From assembly GCF_900115005.1 (NCBI RefSeq), contig NZ_FOUY01000002.1, positions 62,001-126,000 of the forward strand: DNA of 64,000 bases. The letters run 5' to 3'. Every line of letters begins with the position of its first letter. Within the stretch, counting starts at the first letter, position 1. The stretch comes from Pseudonocardia ammonioxydans (GTDB lineage Bacteria > Actinomycetota > Actinomycetes > Mycobacteriales > Pseudonocardiaceae). Below the pieces are notes generated by a model. It saw nothing but the letters and a program-made list of their open reading frames with translations, had not been told where the DNA came from and made no database searches. Both the position numbers and the translations under genes were made by a program. Positions 24,717-33,615 of the stretch are shown here, piece by piece.

Positions 24717-26543
24717 TCAGCCCGCGGCGGCGCCGTCCCGGTCCCGGCGGACGTTCGCCTTGCGGCCCTTCAGCGTGGTCGCACCGCGCAGCGAACGCAG
24801 CACGTCCTCGGCCGCGTGCTCGGGCACCTCGACCAGGGCGTGCCGCTCGTGGATCTGGATGGCGCCGATGTCGCGCCCGGACAGCCGCGACTCGTTGGCC
24901 AGCGCACCCACGATGTCCTGCGGGCGGATACCCGAGGAGCGGCCCGCGGAGACGAACAGCCGGGTGGTGCCGGCCTTCGGCGGCCGGGCGCCCTGGCCAC
25001 GGCTGCCGCGCGGCCCACCGTCGCGGTCACGGCGCGGGCCCCGCTCGCCCGGCCCGCGGTCCCGCCCGCCGCGCGAGCGGACCTCGGGGATCTCGACCTC
25101 GTCGTCCGGGACGGACGTGCCGGCCCGGGCCATCCGGATCGCCGCGGCGGCGACCGAGGCGAGGTCGTGGTCGCGGGCGAGCTCGAGCACCAGCTCGTCG
25201 ACGCCGTCCGAGGGCTGCGCGTCGGCGTCGGAGCCGGCCTGCTCACGCAGTGCCAGCGCGGTGCGGGCGAGCCGCACGCTGCGCAGGTCGTTCGGGGTCG
25301 GCACCGGCGCGCTCGGCACCGGGGCACCGATCAGACGCTCGATGTTGCGCAGGTGGCGCACCGACCCCGGGGTGACCAGGGTGATCGCCACGCCCTCGCG
25401 CCCGGCACGGCCGACCCGGCCGATCCGGTGCACGTAGGACTCCGGCGACGACGGCACGTCGTGGTTGACGACGTGGGTCAGCGTGTCGATGTCCAGGCCG
25501 CGGGCGGCCACGTCGGTGGCGACCAGCAGGTCGGTGCGCCCGGCACGCAGCCGCTCGACGACGCGCGTGCGGTGCTCCTGGTCCATCCCGCCGTGCAGCG
25601 CCTCGGCGCGCAGGCCGCGCGCGGTCAGGGTCTCGGTGACCGCGTCGACGTCGGCACGGGTCCGGCAGAACACGATCGCCGCGGTCGGCTGCTCCATCTC
25701 GAGCACCCGGCCCAGCGCGACGGTGACGTGGCTGCGCGGCACGTGGTACGCGGTCTGGCGGACCTTGGGGGCCTCGCCCTCCGGCGTCGCCTCCCGCTTG
25801 ATCCGGATGTCGGCCGGGTCGGTCAGGTGGGTGCGCGCCAGGCTCTGGATGCGCCCCGGCATGGTCGCCGAGAACAGCACGGTCTGCCGGCTCGGCGGGG
25901 TGGACCCGAGGATCGTCTCGATGTCCTCGACGAAGCCCATGTCGAGCATCTCGTCGGCCTCGTCCAGGACTGCGACCTCGATCGCGTCCAGCGACAGCGC
26001 ACCGCGGTTGATCAGGTCGATCGCACGGCCCGGGGTGGCGACCACGACGTCGACGCCGCGGCGCAGCCGGCCCAGCTGCGGGCCGATCGGGGCACCGCCG
26101 TAGACGGTGGCGACCGACGCACCGAGCGCGGAGCCGTACTTGGTGATGGCCTCGCCGACCTGCATCGCGAGCTCACGGGTCGGGGCGAGCACCAGGCCGA
26201 ACGGCTTCGGCCCGCGCTCGCGGGCGGCGGAACCGTCGGCGAGGCGCTGCAGCATCGGCAACGCGAAGGCGGCGGTCTTGCCGGTACCGGTGGCGGCCTG
26301 CCCGAGCAGGTCGCGGCCGTTGATCAGCGGGCCGATCGCGGCGGCCTGGATCGGGCTCGGGGTCTCGTAGCCGAGCTCGGCCAGCGCGGTCAGCAGCTGC
26401 GGGGCCAGGCCCAGGTCCGCGAAGGTCGGGCCGGCGGGTGTCTCGGGGGCCTCGGCCGTTTCAGGAGCCTCGGGGGGCGGGGTCTGCTCCACCGTGGTCT
26501 CGTCGGTGGTCAGCTCAGGGTGCTCGTCAAGCAGGGTGTTCAC
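24717..26543 (-). CDS. deaD: DEAD-box ATP-dependent RNA helicase (DeaD/CsdA type)
   Basis: 608 residues from a GTG at 26543 behind TGAGGACC. Helicase core motifs: Q-motif near TPSPIQ, Walker A AATGTGKT (83-90), PTREL, TPGR, DEAD at 194-197 (VLDEADEML), SAT, then VATDVAARGLD and HRIGRVGRAG. After a glycine/arginine-rich linker (RGGRDRGPGERGPRRDRD) comes a DbpA/CsdA-type RNA-binding domain (TTRLFVSAGRSSGIRPQDIVGALANE). The acidic N-terminal extension (EAPETAEAPETP) is actinobacterial. Role: unwinding structured RNA in ribosome assembly, cold response and decay. A ~270-bp leader region precedes it. Confidence 0.93.
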   Translation of the reverse strand: MNTLLDEHPELTTDETTVEQTPPPEAPETAEAPETPAGPTFADLGLAPQLLTALAELGYETPSPIQAAAIGPLINGRDLLGQAATGTGKTAAFALPMLQRLADGSAARERGPKPFGLVLAPTRELAMQVGEAITKYGSALGASVATVYGGAPIGPQLGRLRRGVDVVVATPGRAIDLINRGALSLDAIEVAVLDEADEMLDMGFVEDIETILGSTPPSRQTVLFSATMPGRIQSLARTHLTDPADIRIKREATPEGEAPKVRQTAYHVPRSHVTVALGRVLEMEQPTAAIVFCRTRADVDAVTETLTARGLRAEALHGGMDQEHRTRVVERLRAGRTDLLVATDVAARGLDIDTLTHVVNHDVPSSPESYVHRIGRVGRAGREGVAITLVTPGSVRHLRNIERLIGAPVPSAPVPTPNDLRSVRLARTALALREQAGSDADAQPSDGVDELVLELARDHDLASVAAAAIRMARAGTSVPDDEVEIPEVRSRGGRDRGPGERGPRRDRDGGPRGSRGQGARPPKAGTTRLFVSAGRSSGIRPQDIVGALANESRLSGRDIGAIQIHERHALVEVPEHAAEDVLRSLRGATTLKGRKANVRRDRDGAAAG

Positions 26544-26816
26544 TCGGTCCTCAGGTCGCGCAGTGGGGTGCGCCTCGTCGTCGGGCGGCTCTCGCCCGCT
26601 CCCAGCCCGCCAGGCCCGCGTGCGGCGACTCGTCTGTGGCGCCGGTGAACCCAGACCTCCGGGGCTCGCGGCCGCGCATCCTCGCCGGCGGCCGTCGGAT
26701 GTCCATTCTTCCACGTCCGAACCGGACCCGTCCGCCGGGGCCGGGGTGATCGCGGCCACCGATGCCGCTGGTCATGCGGTCCGGGGTGCCGAGCCGGTGA
26801 TCACCACCCGGGTACG
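26544..26816. other. Long upstream region of the helicase gene, no gene seen
   Basis: About 270 bp between the tex terminator and the helicase start. No family-bearing frame is visible. Cold-shock helicase genes often have long regulatory leaders; I see no conserved cold box by eye. Confidence 0.35.
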
Positions 26817-26856
26817 ACGACGGCGGCGGCCCCGTTTCCGGAGCCGCCGCCGTCGT
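26817..26856 (-). terminator. Perfect 14-bp stem terminator after tex
   Basis: ACGACGGCGGCGGC (26817-26830) pairs exactly with 26843-26856 around a 12-nt loop, 11 bp beyond the tex stop codon. Confidence 0.78.
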
Positions 26857-26866
26857 GCGAGGGGTC

Positions 26867-29338
26867 TCAGCCCTTGCCGAAGCCGGCGCGGCGCAGCGCC
26901 TCGGCCATGGCGTCGTTGGCCGGCGCGGGCCTGCCGCGCTCCTCCCGGCGCCCGCCGCCCTTGGCGCCGCCGCCCTTGGGCCCGCCACGACCACCGCCGC
27001 CACGGCCACGGTCGCCGCCCTGGGGGCGACCGCCACCGCCCTGGGGACGCCCACCGCCGCGCCCACCGCGCTCGGCGCCGTCGCCCTGGCCGCCCTGGCC
27101 GCGGCCGCCGCCGCGCCGCGAGTCCGCGCCCGGCTCGTCGTCGAGTCGCAGCGTCAGCGAGATCCGTTTGCGGGCCTCGTCGACGTCGAGCACCTTCACC
27201 TTCACGACGTCACCGGACTTGGCGACCTCACGCGGGTCGGACACGAAGTCCTTGCTCATCGCGGAGACGTGGACCAGGCCGTCCTGGTGCACACCGACGT
27301 CGACGAACGCACCGAACGCCGCCACGTTGGTCACCACGCCCTCGAGCAGCATCCCGGGCCGCAGGTCGGCGATCTTGTGCACGCCCTCGGCGAAGGTGGC
27401 GGTGCGGAACGCCGGGCGCGGGTCGCGGCCCGGCTTCTCCAGCTCGGTGAGGATGTCGCTGACCGTCGGGAGCCCGACGGTCTCGTCGACGTAGTCCTTC
27501 GCCTTGATCTGGTGCAGCCGCGCGGCGTTGCCCATCAGCGCGGCGACGTCGAGCTTCGTGCGCTCGACCATCCGGCGCACGACCGGGTAGGACTCCGGGT
27601 GCACACCGGTGACGTCGAGCGGCTCCTCGCCGCCCCGGATCCGCAGGAACCCCGCACACTGCTCGAACGCCTTCGGGCCCAGCCGCGGCACCCCGGTCAG
27701 CGCGGACCGGGAGCCGAACGGGCCGTTCTCGTCGCGGTGGGCCACGATCGCGCCGGCGAGGGACTCCGAGATCCCCGAGACCCGGCGCAGCAACGGCGCG
27801 GAGGCCGAGTTCAGGTCCACGCCGACCGCGTTCACACAGTCCTCGACCACCGAGTCCAGCGACCGCGACAGCGCCGACTCGGGCAGGTCGTGCTGGTACT
27901 GCCCGACGCCGATCGACTTCGGGTCGATCTTCACCAGCTCGGCGAGCGGGTCCTGCAGCCGGCGGGCGATCGAGACGGCACCGCGCAACGAGACGTCCAT
28001 GTCGGGCAGTTCCGACGAGGCGTACGCCGACGCCGAGTACACCGACGCGCCGGCCTCGGAGACCATCACCTTGGTCAGCTTCAGCCCCGGGTTCTGCTTG
28101 ATCAGCTCGCCGGCGAGCGCGTCGGTCTCGCGGGAGGCGGTGCCGTTACCGATCGCGACCAGCTCAACGGAGTGCTTCGTGCACAGCGCGGCGAGCGTCT
28201 TCAGCGCGCCCGCGTGATCGTTGCGCGGCTCGTGCGGGTAGATCACCGCGGTGTCGACGACCTTGCCGGTGGCGTCGACGACGGCGACCTTGACCCCGGT
28301 CCGCAGGCCCGGGTCGAGCCCGATCGTGGCGCGGGTCCCGGCCGGCGCGGCCAGCAGCAGGTCGCGCAGGTTCGCCGCGAAGACGCCGATCGCGCCTTCC
28401 TCGGCCGCGGTCCGCAGCCGGACCCGGATGTCGATGCCCAGTGCGGTCTGCAGCCGGGTCCGCCAGGCCCAGCGCACGACGCCCAGCAGCCACGCGTCAC
28501 CCGGACGGCCGCGGTCGGCGACGCCGTACTCGGCGGCGATGGCGCGCTCGTAGGCGTTCGGTTCCCCGGCGGTGCCGTCGGCGTCCCCGGCGTCGAGGGT
28601 GACGTCGAGCGCCTCCTCGGCCTCGCCGCGGAACGCCGCGAGGATCCGGTGCGAGGGCAGCGTCGTGAACGCCTCGGAGAACTCGAAGTAGTCGGCGAAC
28701 TTCGCCGCGGCCTGGTCGTTCTCCTTGCCCTCGCGCACCCGGGTGACCAGCCGGCCGTCGGCCCACATGCGCTCGCGCAGGCCGCCGACCAGGTCGGCGT
28801 TCTCCCCGATCCGCTCGACCAGGATCGCGCGGGCGCCCTCCAGCGCGGCGGCGGCGTCGGCCACCTGCTCGCTCACGTACCCGGCGGCCTCGGCCTGCGG
28901 GTCCCGCTCCGGGTCGCCGAGCAGCGCGTCGGCCAGCGGCTCCAGCCCCTGCTCGCGGGCGATCATCGCCTTGGTGCGGCGCTTGGGCTTGTAGGGCAGG
29001 TAGATGTCCTCGAGCCGGGCCTTGGACTCCGCGGCCCAGATCCGCGCCTCGAGGGCCTCGTCGAGCTTGCCCTGGGAGCTGATGGACTCCAGGACCACCG
29101 CGCGCCGCTCCTCGAGCTCGCGCAGGTAGCGCAGCCGCTCCTCCAGGGTGCGCAACTGGGCGTCGTCGAGTCCGCCGGTGGCCTCCTTGCGGTAGCGGGC
29201 CACGAAGGGGACCGTCGAGCCCTCGTCCAGCAGGGCCACCGCGGCCCCGACCTGGTCCGGTCGGGCGCCGAGCTCGTCGGCGATCCGCTGGTTGATCGAG
29301 CGGTGCTGCTGGGTATCGGGGGTTGCCGTGCCTGTCAC
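26867..29338 (-). CDS. tex: Tex family transcription accessory/RNA-binding protein
   Basis: 823 residues from a GTG at 29336-29338. Tex-N helices (INQRIADELGARPDQVGAAVALLDEGSTVPFVARYRKEATGGLD), the YqgF/RNase H-like fold (IGLDPGLRTGVKVAVVD), helix-hairpin-helix (VGVDLNSASAPLLRRVSGIS) and an S1 RNA-binding domain at ~658-730 (GVVTNVAAFGAFVDVGVHQDG) appear in the usual order. A ~90-residue Gly/Arg/Gln-rich tail, probably disordered and RNA-binding, ends the protein. Tex rescues or modulates RNA polymerase and is widely conserved. A strong hairpin follows the stop. Confidence 0.94.
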   Translation of the reverse strand: MTGTATPDTQQHRSINQRIADELGARPDQVGAAVALLDEGSTVPFVARYRKEATGGLDDAQLRTLEERLRYLRELEERRAVVLESISSQGKLDEALEARIWAAESKARLEDIYLPYKPKRRTKAMIAREQGLEPLADALLGDPERDPQAEAAGYVSEQVADAAAALEGARAILVERIGENADLVGGLRERMWADGRLVTRVREGKENDQAAAKFADYFEFSEAFTTLPSHRILAAFRGEAEEALDVTLDAGDADGTAGEPNAYERAIAAEYGVADRGRPGDAWLLGVVRWAWRTRLQTALGIDIRVRLRTAAEEGAIGVFAANLRDLLLAAPAGTRATIGLDPGLRTGVKVAVVDATGKVVDTAVIYPHEPRNDHAGALKTLAALCTKHSVELVAIGNGTASRETDALAGELIKQNPGLKLTKVMVSEAGASVYSASAYASSELPDMDVSLRGAVSIARRLQDPLAELVKIDPKSIGVGQYQHDLPESALSRSLDSVVEDCVNAVGVDLNSASAPLLRRVSGISESLAGAIVAHRDENGPFGSRSALTGVPRLGPKAFEQCAGFLRIRGGEEPLDVTGVHPESYPVVRRMVERTKLDVAALMGNAARLHQIKAKDYVDETVGLPTVSDILTELEKPGRDPRPAFRTATFAEGVHKIADLRPGMLLEGVVTNVAAFGAFVDVGVHQDGLVHVSAMSKDFVSDPREVAKSGDVVKVKVLDVDEARKRISLTLRLDDEPGADSRRGGGRGQGGQGDGAERGGRGGGRPQGGGGRPQGGDRGRGGGGRGGPKGGGAKGGGRREERGRPAPANDAMAEALRRAGFGKG

Positions 29339-29531
29339 CGCACCATCGTCGCGAACCGGGTCCGGGTGGCGACCGCCGGGTGGGTGGTCCGCGGACCCGG
29401 GCCGGTGTCCCGGTCGGAGCAGCGGTCGATCAGCAATTCTGATGACGACGACGGTGCCGGGAGTAACGGCCGCGCGGGTGCCCTCCGACAGGCCGGACGA
29501 CAGCAGTGTCGGACCGGTGGGTGGAGGCGTG

Positions 29532-30149
29532 ATGGGCGGGGTGGGCCCCGGGGAGGACGGCGACGTCGAACGGCGCTGGCAGGCCATCCGGGCGGGGGTC
29601 GACCGCCGCTCGGTGCCGGCCGCACCGGCGCCCACGCCCCGCCGGGGGCGCACCCGGCGGGCGGCCGGGCTGGTCGCGGTCGTGGCCGCGTTCTCGGTCG
29701 TCTCGTTCCTCGCCGGCTGGATGACCGGTCTCAGCGGGCACGGAGCGCTCCCGCCGGCGACCACGGCGGTCGGCGCGCCGCAGCCGGTGGCGGCGCCCGC
29801 CGTGACGGTCACGCCGCCCACCGGCGCCGCCCCGACACCGGCCGCACCCACACCGGCCGCGCCGGCGCCGGAGACCTACACCTACGTCGTGGACAGCAAC
29901 CACCCGGTGCGGGTGTCCTACATCGACTCCGCGGGCGAGAAGGTGCACCGGGACTCGCTCGAGGCACCGTGGACCCTCAAGGTGGACACCACCGAGTGGG
30001 GTGCCGACACCCGGCCGTCGCTCATGGTGATGGGTGCCGACCACGGGGACACGTTCGTCTCCTGCACCGTCACCGACGGGAACGGGCAGGTCGTCGCGGG
30101 CGACCGCAAGGAGACCTCGGACCCGGTGGTCATCTGCTCCCGCCGGTGA
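29532..30149 (+). CDS. Membrane-anchored MmpS-like domain protein
   Basis: 205 residues from an ATG at 29532 with GGAGG upstream. A cytosolic basic stretch (PRRGRTRRAAG) precedes one membrane helix (about 45-65), then a Thr/Pro/Ala-rich linker, then a ~90-residue outer domain. That domain (YTYVVDSNHPVRVSYIDSAG, APWTLKVDT, FVSCTVTDGNGQVVAGDRKE, ending VVICSRR) has the pattern of MmpS proteins, with two conserved cysteines. Mycobacterial MmpS partners MmpL lipid/siderophore exporters, but no MmpL is present here. The same domain ends the kinase at 33616-35025, so a sensing or protein-interaction role is possible. Confidence 0.7.
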   Translation: MGGVGPGEDGDVERRWQAIRAGVDRRSVPAAPAPTPRRGRTRRAAGLVAVVAAFSVVSFLAGWMTGLSGHGALPPATTAVGAPQPVAAPAVTVTPPTGAAPTPAAPTPAAPAPETYTYVVDSNHPVRVSYIDSAGEKVHRDSLEAPWTLKVDTTEWGADTRPSLMVMGADHGDTFVSCTVTDGNGQVVAGDRKETSDPVVICSRR

Positions 30150-30155
30150 GGACAC

Positions 30156-30698
30156 TCACTCGCGGCGCAGGAAGAACATGAACGGTTGCGCCAGACCGCG
30201 CATGTCCATGGCGCCCACGACGGTGTCGTCGTCGACCTTGCGGAACACGTCGTGGATCGGCAGGTCGTCGTAGCACATCGTGGCGCTGTCGACCCCGCGG
30301 TACCGGGTGGTCCGCAGCCGGGCCCGCGGTGCGCGGGTGGCGAGCGCCGGGCCGAGCGCCCGCGCGGCGCGGGCCAGGGCCGGATTGCGCAACGCGGCGG
30401 GGAAACGCAGCAGCGTCGGCAGCGGGACCAGGCCGGGGTGCAGGCTGAACGTGCCGCCGTCGGTGCGGTTCATGACCAGCGGGTGGACGTCGTCGGCGGA
30501 GTCGAATCGCTTGCCGTGCCAGCCGAACCGGCCGAGCAGCCCGTCCATCGGGTTGCCGGTCGGGATCTCACCACCGGTCCACCGCCCGAGCAGCTCCTCC
30601 ACGGTCACCGGGGGCAGCCCGTCGAACAGCGCCAGCGCCTCCTCGATCGTGGCGCCGTGCTCGAGGTAGCGGAGGGTGTCGGCCGGGGCCGTGGTCAT
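30156..30698 (-). CDS. GXWXG/DUF4334 domain protein
   Basis: 180 residues. The N-terminal GXWXG part reads VTVEELLGRWTGGEIPTG, followed by GWHGKRFDSADDVHPLV, and the C-terminal DUF4334 part by RYRGVDSATMCYDDLPIHDVFRKVDDDTVVGAMD. Both halves are typical of this two-domain family, whose biochemical function is not known to me. It lies ~70 bp downstream of the dimethylglycine-dehydrogenase-like gene on the same strand and may share its transcript. Start ATG at 30696-30698. Confidence 0.8.
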   Translation of the reverse strand: MTTAPADTLRYLEHGATIEEALALFDGLPPVTVEELLGRWTGGEIPTGNPMDGLLGRFGWHGKRFDSADDVHPLVMNRTDGGTFSLHPGLVPLPTLLRFPAALRNPALARAARALGPALATRAPRARLRTTRYRGVDSATMCYDDLPIHDVFRKVDDDTVVGAMDMRGLAQPFMFFLRRE

Positions 30699-30768
30699 GC
30701 GCGAACTCCCGTCGTCGGGCCGGTTCAGTGGCGACGGCAGGGTACCCGCGGCCCGGACGGCCCGGCGC

Positions 30769-33252
30769 TCACGCCGCCCCCGCGTCACCGCTCTCGACCG
30801 GTGCCCCGGCCGCGACGGCGGGCGGCGCGGCCGGTCCGTGCACCCGGGCCGGTGTGCGCATGCGGGTACCGGCCGGGTCGTGCAGCGCCCCCTCGACGAC
30901 CCGCGCGGTCAGGCGGCGACCACCGACCTCGACGGCGACCCGGGTCCCCGCCACGGCCCGCTCGACGGGCAGCCGGGCCCGGGCGATCTCGACACCACAG
31001 GTGTAGCCGATACCGGCGTCGGTGATCCGGCCGATCGGCTCCGGCGGGCCCGGTTCGAGCTCGGCGAGCGGCACCGGCTCCCGGGTGAACCGGCGGGCCG
31101 CCGGGAGGTCGCGGACGGGCTCTCCTCCGCCGAGGACGGCACCGGTGTGGTCGAGCACGAGCGTCGCGAGCACCGCTGCGGGCAGCTCCGCCTCGCGTGC
31201 CGCGTGCACGGCGGCGCGGCCGACGAACGGGCCCTTGTCCATGGCGACGAGGGCCGAGAGGCCGGCGGCGTCCGGCCCGTGCTCCGGCGAGAGGTCGGTC
31301 CCCACGATGCGACGGCCCTTCTCCCGGCACAGCGACTCGAACGCGTCCCGACCGGCGGCGACCAGGCCGTGCCGCGCGCCGGCGGCGTGGACGGTGTCCC
31401 ACAGCCGTTCGGCGTCCGCGGCGGCGCAGACGAGCTCCCAGCCGTACTCCCCCACGGCGGACACCCGCAGCCCGGTGACCGGCACCGGGCCGACGGTGAA
31501 CCCGGCCGCCCGGAACGGGCCCAGGTCGTGCATCCCGTCCGGGATCAGTCCGGTGAGGACCTCGGCGGTCAGCGGGCCCCAGACGCCCAGGCATGCGGTG
31601 TCGTCGCTGACGTCGGTGACCGCGACACCGTCGCGTGTGTACCGGCACAGGTGGGCGACACCCGCCGGGCCGGGCAGCACGACGAGGAAGCGCTGCGCGC
31701 CGAGCCGGCTGACGGTGAGGTCGGTCAGCACGCCACCGGCGGAGTCGAGCAGCAGCGCGTGGACGACCCGTCCGACCGGCCGGTCGACGTCGGCCGTGAC
31801 CAGGCGCTGCAGGAACTCCACGGCCCGCGGGCCGGCGACCTCCACCCGGCGCAGCGGGGAGAGATCGAACATCCCGGCCGCACGGCGGGTCACCAGGGCC
31901 TCGGCCCCGGCGACCGGCGACCGGTCCGCCGCGGCGGGGCCCCGCCGCGGCAGGATCTCGCAGACCTCGGGCAGCGACGCGTTCGCCCCGAACCACAGCG
32001 GACGCCCGTCCGCCCGGCCGGCGGCGAACACGGCCCGGAGCTCGGCCTGCCGCGAGACAAGCGGCGCCGTCCGGATCGGACGATCGGGGCGTCCGGCCGT
32101 GACCGAGGCCCGGCCGGTCAGCACCCGCGAGGCGGGGTCGAACCGGTCCACCTGCAGGCCGGACAGGTCGACCGGTGTCCCGCCCGACGCGGGCCGGCCG
32201 GTCACGATCCATTCCGCGACCGCCTCGGCGGTCCCAGCCGCGTGCGCGTCCCGGACGGCCTCGGCCACCCAGAACCCGCCCAGGCCCGGATGCTCGCCGA
32301 GCAGCGGGAGACCGTCCGGTGTGGTCACGGTGGCGCTCTCGGCGTCGTCCGCGACCGTCGCACCGTCGAGCACCGGCAGGAGCTCCGCGGCGGCCGCCCA
32401 GGACGGGTCGGTCCCGGCCGGGTGCGCGCCGGAGCCGACGCCGAGCCGGTGGCCGTCCGCGTGGACGTACAGGCCGGCGGCGCGCTGCCGCAGGACCGGC
32501 AACGACGGGTCGCCGGCCCCGGACACCGACTCCAGGGCGTGGATCATCGCCAGCGCGCGGAGCGGGGCGCTCCACCGGTACCGGCGCGTCGTCGGGGACA
32601 GCGCGAGATCCACCCCGGCGAGCTCGCCGATCGCCGGGCCCCGCAGGCCCGCGCAGCCGACCACCAGGTCGGCCGGGAACCACTCCCCCGTCCCGGCGCA
32701 CCGCACGCCGGTCACCCGCCCGTTCCGCTGCTCGATTGCGACCACCGGCCGGTGGTCGAGGAACGTGGCGCCCCGCTCGATCGCCGCCCGGGCCTGCAGC
32801 CCGGCCACGGTCACGGCCGCGGCGGTGCCGTCACCCGGCACGTGCAGCCCGCCCAGGATCCGCTCCCGGTCCAGCAGCGGGTGCACCGCGGCGCACTCCC
32901 CCGGGTCGAGCACCCGGCTCCCGATCCCGGCCTCCGCCGCCCGGCCGTGCCGCCGGTGCAGGTCATCGAGCCGGGCCGGGGTCGTGGCGACCTCGAGGCT
33001 CCCGACCCGGCGCAGGCACCGGACACCGGCCGCGGCCAGACGTGTGTGGACCCGCACGGTCGCTGTCGCGAGGCGGGTCGTGGCGGGGTCGTGCGAGACC
33101 TGCAGGACGGGCTCCGGCGCCGGCGCGGCGGCGAACAGCGCCCCCTCCGCCAGCACCGTGACGTGGGTGTGGCCACGACGGGTCAGTTCGTCGGCGAGCG
33201 CGCAACCGACACCGCCGGCTCCGATGATGACGATGCGGGGGGAGGTCGCCAT
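30769..33252 (-). CDS. Dimethylglycine/sarcosine dehydrogenase-like FAD enzyme with GcvT domain
   Basis: 827 residues from ATG at 33250-33252 with an upstream AGGAG. The N-terminal half is a DAO-type FAD domain (IVIIGAGGVGCALADEL with the GxGxxG turn; TTPDGLPLLGEHPGLGGFWVAEA near its end). The C-terminal half is an aminomethyltransferase/GcvT folate domain (MFDLSPLRRVEVAGPRAVEFLQRLVT; VSAVGEYGWELVC; KGPFVGRAA). Enzymes of this architecture demethylate dimethylglycine or sarcosine and pass the one-carbon unit to tetrahydrofolate. The histidine that binds FAD covalently in DMGDH is not obvious. A role in betaine breakdown is inferred; an MHS-type MFS carrier lies at 35047. Confidence 0.85.
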   Translation of the reverse strand: MATSPRIVIIGAGGVGCALADELTRRGHTHVTVLAEGALFAAAPAPEPVLQVSHDPATTRLATATVRVHTRLAAAGVRCLRRVGSLEVATTPARLDDLHRRHGRAAEAGIGSRVLDPGECAAVHPLLDRERILGGLHVPGDGTAAAVTVAGLQARAAIERGATFLDHRPVVAIEQRNGRVTGVRCAGTGEWFPADLVVGCAGLRGPAIGELAGVDLALSPTTRRYRWSAPLRALAMIHALESVSGAGDPSLPVLRQRAAGLYVHADGHRLGVGSGAHPAGTDPSWAAAAELLPVLDGATVADDAESATVTTPDGLPLLGEHPGLGGFWVAEAVRDAHAAGTAEAVAEWIVTGRPASGGTPVDLSGLQVDRFDPASRVLTGRASVTAGRPDRPIRTAPLVSRQAELRAVFAAGRADGRPLWFGANASLPEVCEILPRRGPAAADRSPVAGAEALVTRRAAGMFDLSPLRRVEVAGPRAVEFLQRLVTADVDRPVGRVVHALLLDSAGGVLTDLTVSRLGAQRFLVVLPGPAGVAHLCRYTRDGVAVTDVSDDTACLGVWGPLTAEVLTGLIPDGMHDLGPFRAAGFTVGPVPVTGLRVSAVGEYGWELVCAAADAERLWDTVHAAGARHGLVAAGRDAFESLCREKGRRIVGTDLSPEHGPDAAGLSALVAMDKGPFVGRAAVHAAREAELPAAVLATLVLDHTGAVLGGGEPVRDLPAARRFTREPVPLAELEPGPPEPIGRITDAGIGYTCGVEIARARLPVERAVAGTRVAVEVGGRRLTARVVEGALHDPAGTRMRTPARVHGPAAPPAVAAGAPVESGDAGAA

Positions 33253-33615
33253 GGTGGTCTCCTGCGTGTGAATCCGAGTATCCGCGAGCCGATGTCCGGA
33301 TCCGGTGTTGCGCACCACCCGGTTCCCCGCCGGGCGGGGGACCTACACACGGATTGAGCCGGCGGCCACCATCGATCCGACCGCGTGTGTTGCTGTATGC
33401 GCAACGTCCAGGTACTGACCGCAACACGGTCCCGCTCGCGGTGACCCCGTGTCAACACCGCGGCGCAACGGACCGATCAAGCTCGTGGCGCGCCCCGGAA
33501 AGCGACGCCGCCGACCGATCCGGGCTTTTGCGACGGGTGGTGCGAAACCGGTAACGATCAGCCGGGATCCGGCGATGACCGGAGGGGCGACGGACGCCCG
33601 GAACGTGAGGGCACG
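33253..33615. other. Divergent intergenic region with GTTGC/GCAAC motifs
   Basis: 363 bp between the leftward DMGDH-like gene and the rightward kinase gene. It is relatively A+T-rich and has an inverted repeat GTTGC-N7-GCAAC (33389-33405), plus a GTTGCGCA at 33307-33314. No gene is apparent. It must hold both promoters; the inverted repeat may be an operator for the FAD enzyme. Confidence 0.45.
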
